From contig JABDGV010000001.1 of the NCBI GenBank assembly GCA_013285825.1, positions 293,242 through 357,241 of the forward strand: a DNA stretch of 64,000 nt, in the 5' to 3' direction. The position numbers and the translations under genes were made by a program. Source of the stretch: Bacteroidota bacterium. Lineage in GTDB: Bacteria; Chlamydiota; Chlamydiia; Chlamydiales; FEN-1388. This document shows, piece after piece, positions 25,189-33,551 of this stretch. The notes under the pieces are model-generated. The model saw nothing but the letters and a program-made list of their open reading frames with translations. It made no database searches and was not told the DNA's origin. Within the stretch, counting starts at the first letter, position 1; the number at the start of each line of letters is the position of its first letter.

Positions 25189-26838
25189 TTACACCGCTTG
25201 CGCTGGCGGCACAATGCAAAGCCTTGAGCCAACGCCTGCATGGTGTACAGCGTTTGTACGTTGAGCCCTTTGCCAATCCATAACTTTCTTCGAGCTTGCA
25301 ACCCGGCTAATGTCCGGATTAAAGAGATCTTTCCAGGAACGGAACACCTTCGAGAAGGAGCTCATACGTGCAGGATCGATAACATCTTCTTGGTTTCTCG
25401 GATCGGTTGGATCTCTTGGCTTCATCTTGTTAGCACCTAAAATAAGCGCCAAAAGACTGCCAGCCACGGTTTTGCAACTTTTCCAAACAGCCCTGAAAGG
25501 CAGTTTAATAATTTCTGGGGTAATAAATTGAATAACCTTAAAGATTGCCCTTGCAACACAAGAGACAACTTTAGCAACCCAGGAAAGAGGCTTGCCTATA
25601 ACCGGGATCTGACTTAACGAAGGAAGAGCCCCTCCAAGATATTCAAAGGCATCTTGGTAGATGGGAATATCAATATCAACCTCTTTGCAAGCAAGCGATA
25701 CGTGCTTTGCGCAGTTTTGCTTGATGGAGTTAAATCGGCAACCCTTGTTCTCTTCAATAAACTTCTTTACCTTATTAAAGCCCTCTTCACTAATTGCAGC
25801 TGTTGTAACGTTGCAATCTTCGAAAGGTCGAAGAACGTCAAAGTCTGGCCAAGCGCCGAGTGCATTTGCACTTCCACAGAAGGTTTTAAAAGACTTAAAG
25901 GTAGCTCTATTATTCTCATCGGTCATCTCATAACCAAAGGAGTAGACTTTACCATTTGGATCAATGACTCTGATGCCAATATGGTTGAACGTTTCAATTG
26001 CGTTCTTTGCCCATCCGGTTCTTGGAAGTCCCATTCGTGATTTAAAGTTGGCCGTCACTTGAATAACGCAGTTTCTCTCATTGCCATTTCTATCTTTTTG
26101 CTGCTCAGGGCTCCAGAAGGTCTTTCCATGATCTACAACAGTTTTAAGAGCTTCAGGCGTAATTTGAGCAAACGCTTCAAAGCCCTCAAAACGGCCTTTG
26201 GGAACAAATCCCCATTGGGTCATGTTCCAGCCATGTTTTCCTTCATTATCGATAAAGATATCATCTCTCTCTTCATAGCGAACTCTCTTTTGAAACTCCT
26301 GAATAGGTACATATTCGCTCTCATCCCACTCTTTTACAAGAACTGAAATCTGGCCATTTTCCAATGAAAGAAGAGGCTCGGGATCAAGTAAGTCAGGGCT
26401 ATTTTTCAAAGTAAGGATAGAGTAAATGGCCCCAGTGTTTGCAATGAAATGAACAGAGGCGGGATCGGCCTTGAGCCACTCTTCAGAAAATCCGAGCTCA
26501 ATCCACTTTTTCTCTGCCTTGAGCTTGTCGCTATTTTGATGAAGATAGTCATGAAGCTGAGTAAAAGTTGCCTTAACTTCACCTGCTAGTCTATGATAGG
26601 ATGAATTTTTCGATTGAAATTCGCGTCGATGGTCGGGGTTGTTGACCACGGTGTTCATTTCTGTCTCTAAAGTGTGAAGCTCTGTTTCAACTTCTCTGAA
26701 TGTTGGTCTATTCCGAAGATCTAACACTCTTCCCTGCAGGTTCGTTAACTGCTGCTGGACGTGAGCATCAACAAATTCATTAGCTCCCGCGCCGCAGCCG
26801 CGATAGCAAGGAACAGAAGATCCAATTCTACATGACAT
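25189..26838 (-). CDS. Orphan protein with candidate permuted papain-like (His...Asn-Cys) core
   Basis: A 549-residue protein not recognised by name. The N-terminal 110 residues are helical and Gln-rich. Residues 255-390 contain NHIGIRVIDPNGKVYSFGY with His286, then SIKQNCAKHVSLACKE with Asn375-Cys376; a histidine strand preceding an NC motif is the order seen in circularly permuted papain-fold enzymes (LRAT, PPPDE, Lnb-like groups). A related core occurs in the gene at 29142-31019. Residues 400-475 hold amphipathic or membrane segments. A cysteine-rich N-terminus (MSCRIGSSVPCYRGCG) may be lipid- or metal-modified. AGGAAATTATT precedes the ATG. Protease, amidase or acyltransferase activity is inference. 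Confidence 0.7.
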   Translation of the reverse strand: MSCRIGSSVPCYRGCGAGANEFVDAHVQQQLTNLQGRVLDLRNRPTFREVETELHTLETEMNTVVNNPDHRREFQSKNSSYHRLAGEVKATFTQLHDYLHQNSDKLKAEKKWIELGFSEEWLKADPASVHFIANTGAIYSILTLKNSPDLLDPEPLLSLENGQISVLVKEWDESEYVPIQEFQKRVRYEERDDIFIDNEGKHGWNMTQWGFVPKGRFEGFEAFAQITPEALKTVVDHGKTFWSPEQQKDRNGNERNCVIQVTANFKSRMGLPRTGWAKNAIETFNHIGIRVIDPNGKVYSFGYEMTDENNRATFKSFKTFCGSANALGAWPDFDVLRPFEDCNVTTAAISEEGFNKVKKFIEENKGCRFNSIKQNCAKHVSLACKEVDIDIPIYQDAFEYLGGALPSLSQIPVIGKPLSWVAKVVSCVARAIFKVIQFITPEIIKLPFRAVWKSCKTVAGSLLALILGANKMKPRDPTDPRNQEDVIDPARMSSFSKVFRSWKDLFNPDISRVASSKKVMDWQRAQRTNAVHHAGVGSRLCIVPPAQAV

Positions 26839-26887
26839 AATAATTTCCTTTTTAAAAAACTAACTTTATCAAATAATTATTAAGATA

Positions 26888-27418
26888 TTATAAACACGAA
26901 ATATTATATGCGTCTATAATTTTTTCATCCCCTTTAAGCGAATAACCCTCTTTTTCACTCCAAGTGTAATACCGAATGCTGCCCTCTTCGATTGAAATAA
27001 GAGCAAGCAAAGGCGCTCTTACAACCTCATTACTTTCGGCTGATGTATAAAAATGGATCGTGATGCTGAGATCCTCTTCACTCAAAGGGAAATTGAGCAC
27101 ATACGAACGTAAAGAGTCATCACGATTGATCCTTCGCAATGCGTCTTCGATGACTAAAAGAGCCAATTTTCGGCCGCTTTCAACTGATGAAAGCCGATAG
27201 TCATAGGCGGATAGTTTTTCACTAAAAATAAAGAGGGGCAAAGATCCATTTGGATCTTTGGGAAGAAGTCCGCATCCCTCAAGCTGGTAGAGCCGATGGT
27301 TGATCAAAAAATGGGCATGCTCAAAGACCGATGAGTTAAAAGCCGCTTGAGCCTGTCTTGCCTGCGAAGACATACAGCCGCTCAAAATAACCAAAATTAA
27401 ACAAACAACGATACGCAT
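26888..27418 (-). CDS. Lipoprotein of unknown function
   Basis: A 176-residue predicted lipoprotein: a hydrophobic signal MRIVVCLILVILSGC ends in a clean lipobox (LSGC, Cys15). The mature part is a mixed alpha/beta domain with no known motif. The reading frame is open for 48 further codons upstream, but the lipobox fixes the start at 27418; the upstream part contains a strong GC-rich hairpin and is better seen as leader or intergenic DNA. It diverges from the BamD-like gene and lies downstream of nothing obvious on its strand. Confidence 0.78.
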   Translation of the reverse strand: MRIVVCLILVILSGCMSSQARQAQAAFNSSVFEHAHFLINHRLYQLEGCGLLPKDPNGSLPLFIFSEKLSAYDYRLSSVESGRKLALLVIEDALRRINRDDSLRSYVLNFPLSEEDLSITIHFYTSAESNEVVRAPLLALISIEEGSIRYYTWSEKEGYSLKGDEKIIDAYNISCL

Positions 27419-27480
27419 GAAACCAATGGTAGAAATTGCCACAGTTGTACCCAATACGAAGAGTTGTTTAAAAGTGGATT

Positions 27481-27512
27481 CGTGCCCGTGCTTAGCGAAG
27501 TGCACGGGCACG
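27481..27512. repeat. GC-rich perfect hairpin between divergent envelope genes
   Basis: An 11-bp perfect stem (27481-27491 with 27502-27512, CGTGCCCGTGC and its complement) with a 10-nt loop lies in the 187-bp gap between the lipoprotein gene and the BamD-like gene. No T run follows on either strand, so it is not a standard terminator. It would sit in the leader of the lipoprotein transcript. Confidence 0.65.
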
Positions 27513-27605
27513 AGAACTTGGGCCGAAAAGTTCAATGCCTGAATTTGTTTGTGTATAATCAAATCGGATACGTACTATATTTCTTGATATTCATAGGTTA
27601 TTCAG

Positions 27606-28574
27606 GTGCGAATTCGTACAACAGCTATTTTGCTCTCTTTCTACCTATTAGCTTCTACAAGCTCTCTTCCTGCGCCCTATGTATGGAAGAACGGCTGGTT
27701 TCACGATCAAAAATATGTAGCCACAGAATCGCTCGAAGACCACTGGAAGAAGGGACTCCAATCTCTTGCAAACAAAGATTGGGATGAAGCTTTCCTCCAA
27801 TTTCGTACCGTCAGCTTAAGCTTTCCAGACTCCTCTCAAGCAAAAGAGGCGCACTACTATACAGGAATTGCTCTCTTCAACCTCGACGATTTCGATATCG
27901 CCAATAAAGAATTCTCCCAATATCTCGAGCTTGAAAACAACCCTCAGTTTTATGAAGAGGTCTTTCAATACAAACTCCTCATCGCTCAAAAGCTTAAAGA
28001 TGGCGCTTTCAGACGCGCCTTCGGTTATGAATCCATGCCTAAAATTATGCCGGCAAAGGATTTAGCCTTAGAGATCTTTGAAGAGGTAGCAACATCTCTT
28101 CCCAACCACGATCTGGCAGCAACGGCTCTTCAAGAAAAAGCGTCCATGCTTCTCGAAAGAGAGGAGTTTGATCAAGCAATAGACACCTACCAGACACTTA
28201 TCCGCCGTTTTCCTAAGTCGCAATTTGCAATCGCAGGCTATTTAGGAGTCGCTCAAGCCTACTTAAAACAGATCGAACTTGAAGGGAATAACCCCGACCC
28301 ACTTCCGCTTGCAGAATTAAACCTCCAGAAGTTTCAAGCTGATTTTCCTCAGGAAGCTGCGCTCGAGGCTGCCTCTGGAACACTAAACCAGATGCAGGAA
28401 ATTGCAGCCAATGGCCTCTTTGACATCGGCCAGTTCTATGAGCGTACAAAACGACCAAGCGCCTCCATTATCTACTACAAAATGGCCATTACCCGATTCC
28501 CGACGACGGAAGTTGCAAAGCTCTGTCAAGAACGCCTCAAGGAGCTGGAAGTTGATGAAACGAACTCTTCGTAA
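27606..28574 (+). CDS. BamD/YbgF-like tetratricopeptide envelope protein
   Basis: A 322-residue exported protein. A signal peptide of about 22 residues lacks a lipobox cysteine. The rest is a chain of TPR-like helical pairs: LEDHWKKGLQSLANKDWDEAFLQF, AKEAHYYTGIALFNLDDFDIA, AATALQEKASMLLEREEFDQAI, and SASIIYYKMAITRFPTTEVA, a pattern shared with BamD, where TPRs scaffold the barrel-assembly complex. BamD is normally a lipoprotein of about 245 residues, so this longer, non-lipidated protein may be a relative. The start codon is GTG (27606) with AGG upstream; no ATG allows a signal peptide. It overlaps the next gene by 20 bp. Confidence 0.78.
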   Translation: MRIRTTAILLSFYLLASTSSLPAPYVWKNGWFHDQKYVATESLEDHWKKGLQSLANKDWDEAFLQFRTVSLSFPDSSQAKEAHYYTGIALFNLDDFDIANKEFSQYLELENNPQFYEEVFQYKLLIAQKLKDGAFRRAFGYESMPKIMPAKDLALEIFEEVATSLPNHDLAATALQEKASMLLEREEFDQAIDTYQTLIRRFPKSQFAIAGYLGVAQAYLKQIELEGNNPDPLPLAELNLQKFQADFPQEAALEAASGTLNQMQEIAANGLFDIGQFYERTKRPSASIIYYKMAITRFPTTEVAKLCQERLKELEVDETNSS

Positions 28575-29124
28575 CGGTTGTATTCTACTACTCCTCTGCT
28601 CCTGCTCCTATAAATTTGCCCCCTCTGTGCAGGATCAAAAGACAAAACAGGTATCGATCCATTTCGTAGAAGATGATGAAACAGGCGAGCTGACATCGCG
28701 TCTCATCTACGCCATAGAAAAAATCCCAGATCTTCAGTATGTCCCAGATAATGGCGCCTATATCCTCGAGGTAAAGCTCCTCGATCAGGGTAAAGAGAAG
28801 ATCGGCTATCGCTATCAACCGCATAAAGATGTTGCAGCTCAAGGCAAGATCATTCCAAGCGAGGGACGATCTGAAGCGCTCGTAGAAGTTAAGGTTCTTG
28901 ATGGCATAAGCCGAAAATGTTTGCTTGGGCCTGCCTACATTTTAGGCACCTGCGAATATGACCATCAAAACGACTCGATTAACAACAATATAAACGCCTT
29001 CTCACTCGGTCAGCTGACCGATATCGATACAACCGAAGATGTTCTCTACATTCCGCTCTACAGAAACACAGCGGAAAAGGTGGCTCTCTGGCTCCAGGAC
29101 AATCTCGATTTTCTCAACTCGTAA
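28555..29124 (+). CDS. LptE-like lipoprotein
   Basis: A 189-residue lipoprotein: signal MKRTLRNGCILLLLCSC with a cysteine-rich lipobox followed by SYKFAPS. The mature start resembles the CGYxF entry of LptE, the plug lipoprotein of the LptDE lipopolysaccharide translocon, and the fold order (a strand VSIHFV, a helix ELTSRLIYAIEKIPDL, strand YILEVKLLDQGKEKIGYRY) matches the LptE/RlpB pattern. It starts 20 bp inside the BamD-like gene and so is cotranscribed with it. LptE assignment is inferred from fold pattern and context; a generic lipoprotein is the alternative. Confidence 0.7.
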   Translation: MKRTLRNGCILLLLCSCSYKFAPSVQDQKTKQVSIHFVEDDETGELTSRLIYAIEKIPDLQYVPDNGAYILEVKLLDQGKEKIGYRYQPHKDVAAQGKIIPSEGRSEALVEVKVLDGISRKCLLGPAYILGTCEYDHQNDSINNNINAFSLGQLTDIDTTEDVLYIPLYRNTAEKVALWLQDNLDFLNS

Positions 29125-29141
29125 ACATATAAGAGACATGT

Positions 29142-31019
29142 ATGATTCCGATTCAACCCACTCTTCAAAGTTTCGTAACAGCCCTATCCAATAATCATGA
29201 TTTGAAAATCACTCCTTCGAGCAGCTGGCGAAGAACAAATCTCATTGAAAAAATTATCTATATCATCCGCAAAATCTTCGGGACTGCCCCGGATAAAGCG
29301 CTCGAACTTGCTAAGGGGTTTTCAGAAGCTCTACGCAATTGGAACATAAACGTTGCCAAAGATCAAATTATCGGCATCTCGAGCCCGTCTATCGAGGAAA
29401 TGGGGTTGATTAAATCGGCCATCCAGCAGATGAAGGCGAGGCTTTTGAATCCTCAAGAACTTGAGCTGAAACGGCAGATACGTGAGGCAAAACAGGCAAA
29501 TAATCAAGCGGCGCTTCGAGAGTTTCGCGATCGAATGGCAATTGTTTTTCCGTTATCACCCAAACGGTTTGCCTATCGAGAGCTCAAACAGCACCAAACT
29601 CGCTTTGACCTGCTTGCAAAGCCGCTTTCCCAGCATGCTCTCAATAGAAATCTCGCAGTTCCATTTCAAGCAGACTGCAATAAACTAAGAGAGTTGCTTA
29701 CTCAATGGCAAGCTCGTCAATACCCCTTGGTCAACTATTTAGCAGCTGAAGGAACGAAAGAGAAAATTGAAAAGACGGCAGAATTCCCCAAATACATACG
29801 TATGCTAGAAAAGAATCCAAATCTCCAGGATCGATTCTTCAAGGCTGTCTTTCGAAACATGTCTTCAATAAACTTTGACTCCGTTCCTGCAATGATTCTT
29901 ATGGAGACTACTCGGGAAATCTTTGGACGCACCTTTATGGACAAGAGGATGAACTACTACAATGACCAGCTACTGCAGGTCAAATGCCTTGAAAATAGTT
30001 CCAATCCCATCTACACAATGACCCTGCCTATCAATGGACAGCGAGTTCCGATCACAAACCAAGACCATGTCATCTCCATTTCCCCAACCACTCAGAGTTC
30101 CATTAAGGATTTTTTCAGCATGCTCGGAAGAGAGGCTCACCTAAGAGTTATCAACCATGAGTATACCGAAAGAGGGATTGAAGAGCTTGACCTTCAACTC
30201 ACAACAGCCAACCTTGATGATCCTAAATGGTGGAAAAATCTTCCTGTCGTTGAAAAACTAACCCGGGAACAGATATCGAAAAAGTTCTCCATAGACTTTT
30301 CAAAAGGACATGCTTTCTTTGGCCTATGTGCAAACCGCGAAGATCCACACCATATGCACGTCGTTGGCACTCATGGCTATCTCATTGCTGCCCTTCCTCT
30401 TGACGATGGAACATTCAATATTATCTACCCAGGATGCTATGCAGATCTTTATCCTGTAGGTGAGTGTGCAACTCTTAGACACATCTACAACACGCACCGT
30501 AAAATCTGGACCTTTATCGATCCCAGCAGGTCGTTAAATAACCGTGAAAAGGTTCAAGTGTGTACGCCTATCAACCAAGAGAAGTTTGACCTCTACATGC
30601 AACTCTTGAGCGAACAGTTCAAGCTTGCACGAGAGGGTCGGCTTAACTTCCAAATACAGGCAGACAACTGCTCAAGGCCACTGCAAACTATCACCGACCG
30701 CATTTTCCCCGAACTGCAAATTCCAAGGGCATTCAAGTTTAAGTTTGTCAACTGCAAAGCCCGCAGCCCATTAAGCCTTCTGGTGAGCGCACGATCATTT
30801 TGTTCTGCAGGTGATAGAGGAGATGCCCAATGGGAAAAGCTGCGAAAAGCTGTGAGCTTTGTTTTCGGAGCAACTAAAGGGCGCACTGTTCAAACGCCTA
30901 ATGGACCAGTAACTTCAAGTATCTGGAATGACCCTGAATGGCAAGAAGGTCATCTCCATCTTCCCTCAAATCTCTTTCATACTGCAGATGCATTGAGAGA
31001 GGTATTGACTAAAGCTTAA
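29142..31019 (+). CDS. Large orphan protein with candidate His...Asn-Cys hydrolase core
   Basis: A 625-residue protein. Residues 1-80 and 120-340 are helical and charged, with no signal peptide. The C-terminal half contains KGHAFFGLC (His near 390), then GTFNIIYPGCYADLY, and RLNFQIQADNCSRPLQTITD with an Asn-Cys pair near 508. The run from FIDPSRSL through QEKFDLYMQLLSEQF to the NC motif aligns by eye with the 549-residue protein at 25189-26838 (PDFDVLRPF, EEGFNKVKKF, QNCAKHV). Both may share a permuted papain-like fold. It begins 17 bp after the LptE-like gene but is probably an independent effector-type protein. It overlaps the dacF stop by 4 bp. Confidence 0.68.
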   Translation: MIPIQPTLQSFVTALSNNHDLKITPSSSWRRTNLIEKIIYIIRKIFGTAPDKALELAKGFSEALRNWNINVAKDQIIGISSPSIEEMGLIKSAIQQMKARLLNPQELELKRQIREAKQANNQAALREFRDRMAIVFPLSPKRFAYRELKQHQTRFDLLAKPLSQHALNRNLAVPFQADCNKLRELLTQWQARQYPLVNYLAAEGTKEKIEKTAEFPKYIRMLEKNPNLQDRFFKAVFRNMSSINFDSVPAMILMETTREIFGRTFMDKRMNYYNDQLLQVKCLENSSNPIYTMTLPINGQRVPITNQDHVISISPTTQSSIKDFFSMLGREAHLRVINHEYTERGIEELDLQLTTANLDDPKWWKNLPVVEKLTREQISKKFSIDFSKGHAFFGLCANREDPHHMHVVGTHGYLIAALPLDDGTFNIIYPGCYADLYPVGECATLRHIYNTHRKIWTFIDPSRSLNNREKVQVCTPINQEKFDLYMQLLSEQFKLAREGRLNFQIQADNCSRPLQTITDRIFPELQIPRAFKFKFVNCKARSPLSLLVSARSFCSAGDRGDAQWEKLRKAVSFVFGATKGRTVQTPNGPVTSSIWNDPEWQEGHLHLPSNLFHTADALREVLTKA

Positions 31020-32257
31020 CGCATCCTCTTCTTACCTAAAAACAGCCAGCAGGCGGTAAGGATAAAGAGGACTGAAACGATAACGACCTCTTTACCAAAC
31101 ATGCTCTTCATTCTTTGGGAAAGAGGCAGTTCAAAAGTTGAATCGGAATAGAGGGGAACGGATGAGAGAATATTTAACCCCTCAACCAGGTTTAAAGAGC
31201 CTATTCGGTCCCCTTTAGCTATAGGCAGTTTAGCATCTTCCCAAGCAACAACAGCTTGAAGCTTTGGCTCTTCTGAGGGAAAATAGGACAAACTAACATT
31301 CTTATCGGTATAGCAGCCAACCACAACATCCGTATCAGGAATTTTGTAGCTTAAGTTTAAGGCGCCCGATTTCACATAGGTCTTGGAAATCAGCTCCTCT
31401 CGAGCAAGCTCATCGAAAAGGCGTTTCATTTCCCGAAACATGTTTTTTCTGTCAGGACACTTCAAAAAGACAGCAATGATGGACCGCCCATCCTTTTCAT
31501 AGCCTGAAACGAAGCAGTTCTTCGCACGGCTTAAGTGCCCAGTCTTTATTCCTGTTGCATAAGGAGTATAAAGGGGCCCTTTCTTCAAAAGTTGATTGGA
31601 GGAGCGAAAGGTGCGTTTTTTAGTGGCAAATTCAGTCGAGCCGACAATCGTTTTAAAGGTCTGATTTTGCATTGCTCTTCGGGCCATTTTTGCCAAATCA
31701 AAAGCTGTTGTTACATGGTCGGGATGGTGCAGTCCATGGGGATTAGTAAAATTTGTCTGGGTACAGCCAATTTCATGAACGTACTGATTTAGTCGCTCAA
31801 TAAACCCATCAATAGTGCCTCCAAAATTCTCTGCAAGCACATTTGCCGCATCATTTCCCGAGGCGAGCATAGCGCCATAGAGCGCCTCTTCGACAGTAAC
31901 CTCTTCTCCAGCTTGAAATCCTGCAGAAGTTCCTCGCCCCTCTTGTATGTAGGAGGGATAATGGCGATAGCCGCCGCGAGCTTTTTCACTATCGGGAAGT
32001 ATTCGAACGGCCTCTTTAGAGACACGGATTTTTTGATTTAGCTGGGGATGAAAGACATCGAGGACAAAGAGGGCAGTTGCAATTTTCGTGGTGCTTGCTG
32101 GATAAAAACACTCATCTGCCGCCCTTGAGTATAAAACCCGCCCAGTATCGGCGTTTATGACGGCGACTGCACCAAATTCAGAGTCAATTTCAAGAGAATG
32201 TATCGGTAAAAAGAGCATCTGAAGTATGAAGAGATTAAACCGCAGTTTGAATAACAC
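31016..32257 (-). CDS. dacF: D-alanyl-D-alanine carboxypeptidase (PBP5/DacF family)
   Basis: A 413-residue low-molecular-weight penicillin-binding protein that trims the terminal D-Ala of peptidoglycan stem peptides. The serine peptidase S11 motifs are present: SxxK as PASTTKIATA, SxN as LASGNDAANVLAE, and KTG as GIKTGHLSRAKNC. A C-terminal beta domain and a final membrane anchor (VIVSVLFILTACWLFLGKKRMR) follow. The start is set at a GTG (32257) that yields a good signal peptide; the frame is open to 32413, but that extension would run into the divergent gene. Its neighbour on the other strand is the same as in Chlamydia (CT551/CT552, from memory). Confidence 0.9.
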   Translation of the reverse strand: MLFKLRFNLFILQMLFLPIHSLEIDSEFGAVAVINADTGRVLYSRAADECFYPASTTKIATALFVLDVFHPQLNQKIRVSKEAVRILPDSEKARGGYRHYPSYIQEGRGTSAGFQAGEEVTVEEALYGAMLASGNDAANVLAENFGGTIDGFIERLNQYVHEIGCTQTNFTNPHGLHHPDHVTTAFDLAKMARRAMQNQTFKTIVGSTEFATKKRTFRSSNQLLKKGPLYTPYATGIKTGHLSRAKNCFVSGYEKDGRSIIAVFLKCPDRKNMFREMKRLFDELAREELISKTYVKSGALNLSYKIPDTDVVVGCYTDKNVSLSYFPSEEPKLQAVVAWEDAKLPIAKGDRIGSLNLVEGLNILSSVPLYSDSTFELPLSQRMKSMFGKEVVIVSVLFILTACWLFLGKKRMR

Positions 32258-32374
32258 TTGGGAAGCCAATAGATTTTTAGCCAGTCTACCTATCTTTCGC
32301 ACATGATTCAAGGGTTTGGTAACAAAAAAATTATTTGAATAGGTATACTTACCTATAGGGGTAGGTTGGTACAT

Positions 32375-32803
32375 ATGCGCACTATTGAAGAACTCGATAG
32401 CTGCTTTCAGCAACTGAGCAGCAGATTGCGTCAGGCTCTCCCTGATGGAATTGAACAGGTAAACCTTGAAACACTTTCGTCTCTAGATCTGCTTGCCGAA
32501 AAGGCCAGCCCACCCCGACAAGTTCCTTGGCATTACTTCCATGTCCACGATTCCGGCGATAAGATTACCCTCTATAACGAACAATTTATCGCATGGATAG
32601 TCCCCGAATCTGAAGAGGAAGAGCCCTCAACACTCGTAATTATTGCAAAAGATGATCTCAGCGGTATCCATGCTGAAGTGGGATTTCAGACCAAGGGCGC
32701 CTATAATAGCTCACGCACCGTACTTCGAATCTTAGAGCGCTATCTCGACGATATTGTCGAGAATGAAACCTGCATTAAAAAGCTCGATACGCCTGCATCC
32801 TGA
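32375..32803 (+). CDS. Conserved chlamydial acidic protein (divergent from dacF)
   Basis: A 142-residue acidic protein. It has no signal or membrane segment. The central region PWHYFHVHDSGDKITLYN and FIAWIVPESEEEEPSTLVIIA alternates strands, suggesting a compact alpha/beta fold, and a C-terminal helix reads VLRILERYLDDIVENETC. Position next to dacF in opposite orientation matches a conserved uncharacterised chlamydial gene. The start is the ATG at 32375 instead of the TTG at 32366. A hairpin follows the stop. The function is unknown. Confidence 0.8.
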   Translation: MRTIEELDSCFQQLSSRLRQALPDGIEQVNLETLSSLDLLAEKASPPRQVPWHYFHVHDSGDKITLYNEQFIAWIVPESEEEEPSTLVIIAKDDLSGIHAEVGFQTKGAYNSSRTVLRILERYLDDIVENETCIKKLDTPAS

Positions 32804-32813
32804 ATTCGGAAAC

Positions 32814-32836
32814 GCACCGTCTAGAAAAGACGGTGC
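32814..32836. terminator. Convergent-gene hairpin, possible terminator
   Basis: A perfect 9-bp GC-rich stem (32814-32822 with 32828-32836) and a 5-nt loop sits between two converging genes. No proper T run follows on either strand, so its efficiency as an intrinsic terminator is doubtful. Confidence 0.55.
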
Positions 32837-32845
32837 TCACCTAAT

Positions 32846-33478
32846 TTAAACCTTCTTGACTTCTGTTGGTTGGGTGACTTTTTGTTTCTGGAGATTGTTT
32901 ACTATTGCATTAGTCTCCTTCAAAGTCTGCTCTTTCTTATCAAGCAGCTTTTGGGTTTCGGCGAGGCTATCTTTCTGGGTTTGAAGCAGTGTATTGAGAT
33001 TAATAATCGCTTTCTTATTGTCTTCTATCTCTTTCTTAAGCTTTTCGTTTTCTTGTGTCAGAGTATTCATTTGATTTACTCGATCTTGACCTAAGCCTTC
33101 CAGAGCATTCTTCTGATGAGTAAGAGTATTGATTTGCTTTGCCTGTTTTTTATTGTCCTGCTTTACGTCCATAGCATAAACGCTCAAGTTGCCCACAATC
33201 GGCAGAGCTGAAATGGTTGCTCGCATAATGAGTTTCAAAGAACGGCACAAGTTTGCACACGCTTCATCACGCTGTGCAATATGGCGTGCTTTTGCTTCAG
33301 CATTGCCTCTAATTTGGAAAAAGAGAGCTGCAATCTCGTGGAAAATAATGCGTGCGATTTGGTCAATGGCCGCTACGAGACCTGCGCCTGCGAAGGCTGG
33401 AGCTGTAACTGTTGATGCAACTGGAATATATTGAGCTGCTTTACACTTATCGGCAAAATCCAACAACTTTACTGTCAT
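32846..33478 (-). CDS. Coiled-coil protein with hydrophobic N-terminal segments, candidate inclusion-membrane or effector protein
   Basis: A 210-residue protein in two parts. Residues 15-50 (VASTVTAPAFAGAGLVAAID and IARIIFHEIAALFF) and 82-104 (KLIMRATISALPIVGNLSVYA) are hydrophobic, and residues 110-205 form a long coiled coil rich in Gln, Lys, Asn and Leu (INTLTHQKNALEGL; LNTLLQTQKDSLAETQKLL). Hydrophobic lobes plus coiled coil is a common plan in chlamydial Inc and translocated proteins, but the two hydrophobic parts are not a classical close bilobed hairpin. It lies alone upstream of a terminator-like hairpin and downstream of rsmA on the same strand. Confidence 0.7.
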   Translation of the reverse strand: MTVKLLDFADKCKAAQYIPVASTVTAPAFAGAGLVAAIDQIARIIFHEIAALFFQIRGNAEAKARHIAQRDEACANLCRSLKLIMRATISALPIVGNLSVYAMDVKQDNKKQAKQINTLTHQKNALEGLGQDRVNQMNTLTQENEKLKKEIEDNKKAIINLNTLLQTQKDSLAETQKLLDKKEQTLKETNAIVNNLQKQKVTQPTEVKKV

Positions 33479-33551
33479 AAAACTCTCTCTTTTTTAATGA
33501 ATAAATAATCAAATTGATGGGAAGTATAGTTTATGATCAATAATTTAGCAA

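Noticed and set aside
27419..27562. A longer N-terminus for the lipoprotein
   Set aside because: The lipobox MRIVVCLILVILSGC fixes the true start; the extension includes a hairpin.
32258..32413. A longer N-terminus for the DacF carboxypeptidase
   Set aside because: It overlaps the start of the divergent gene and puts a charged stretch before the signal peptide; the GTG at 32257 gives a normal signal peptide.
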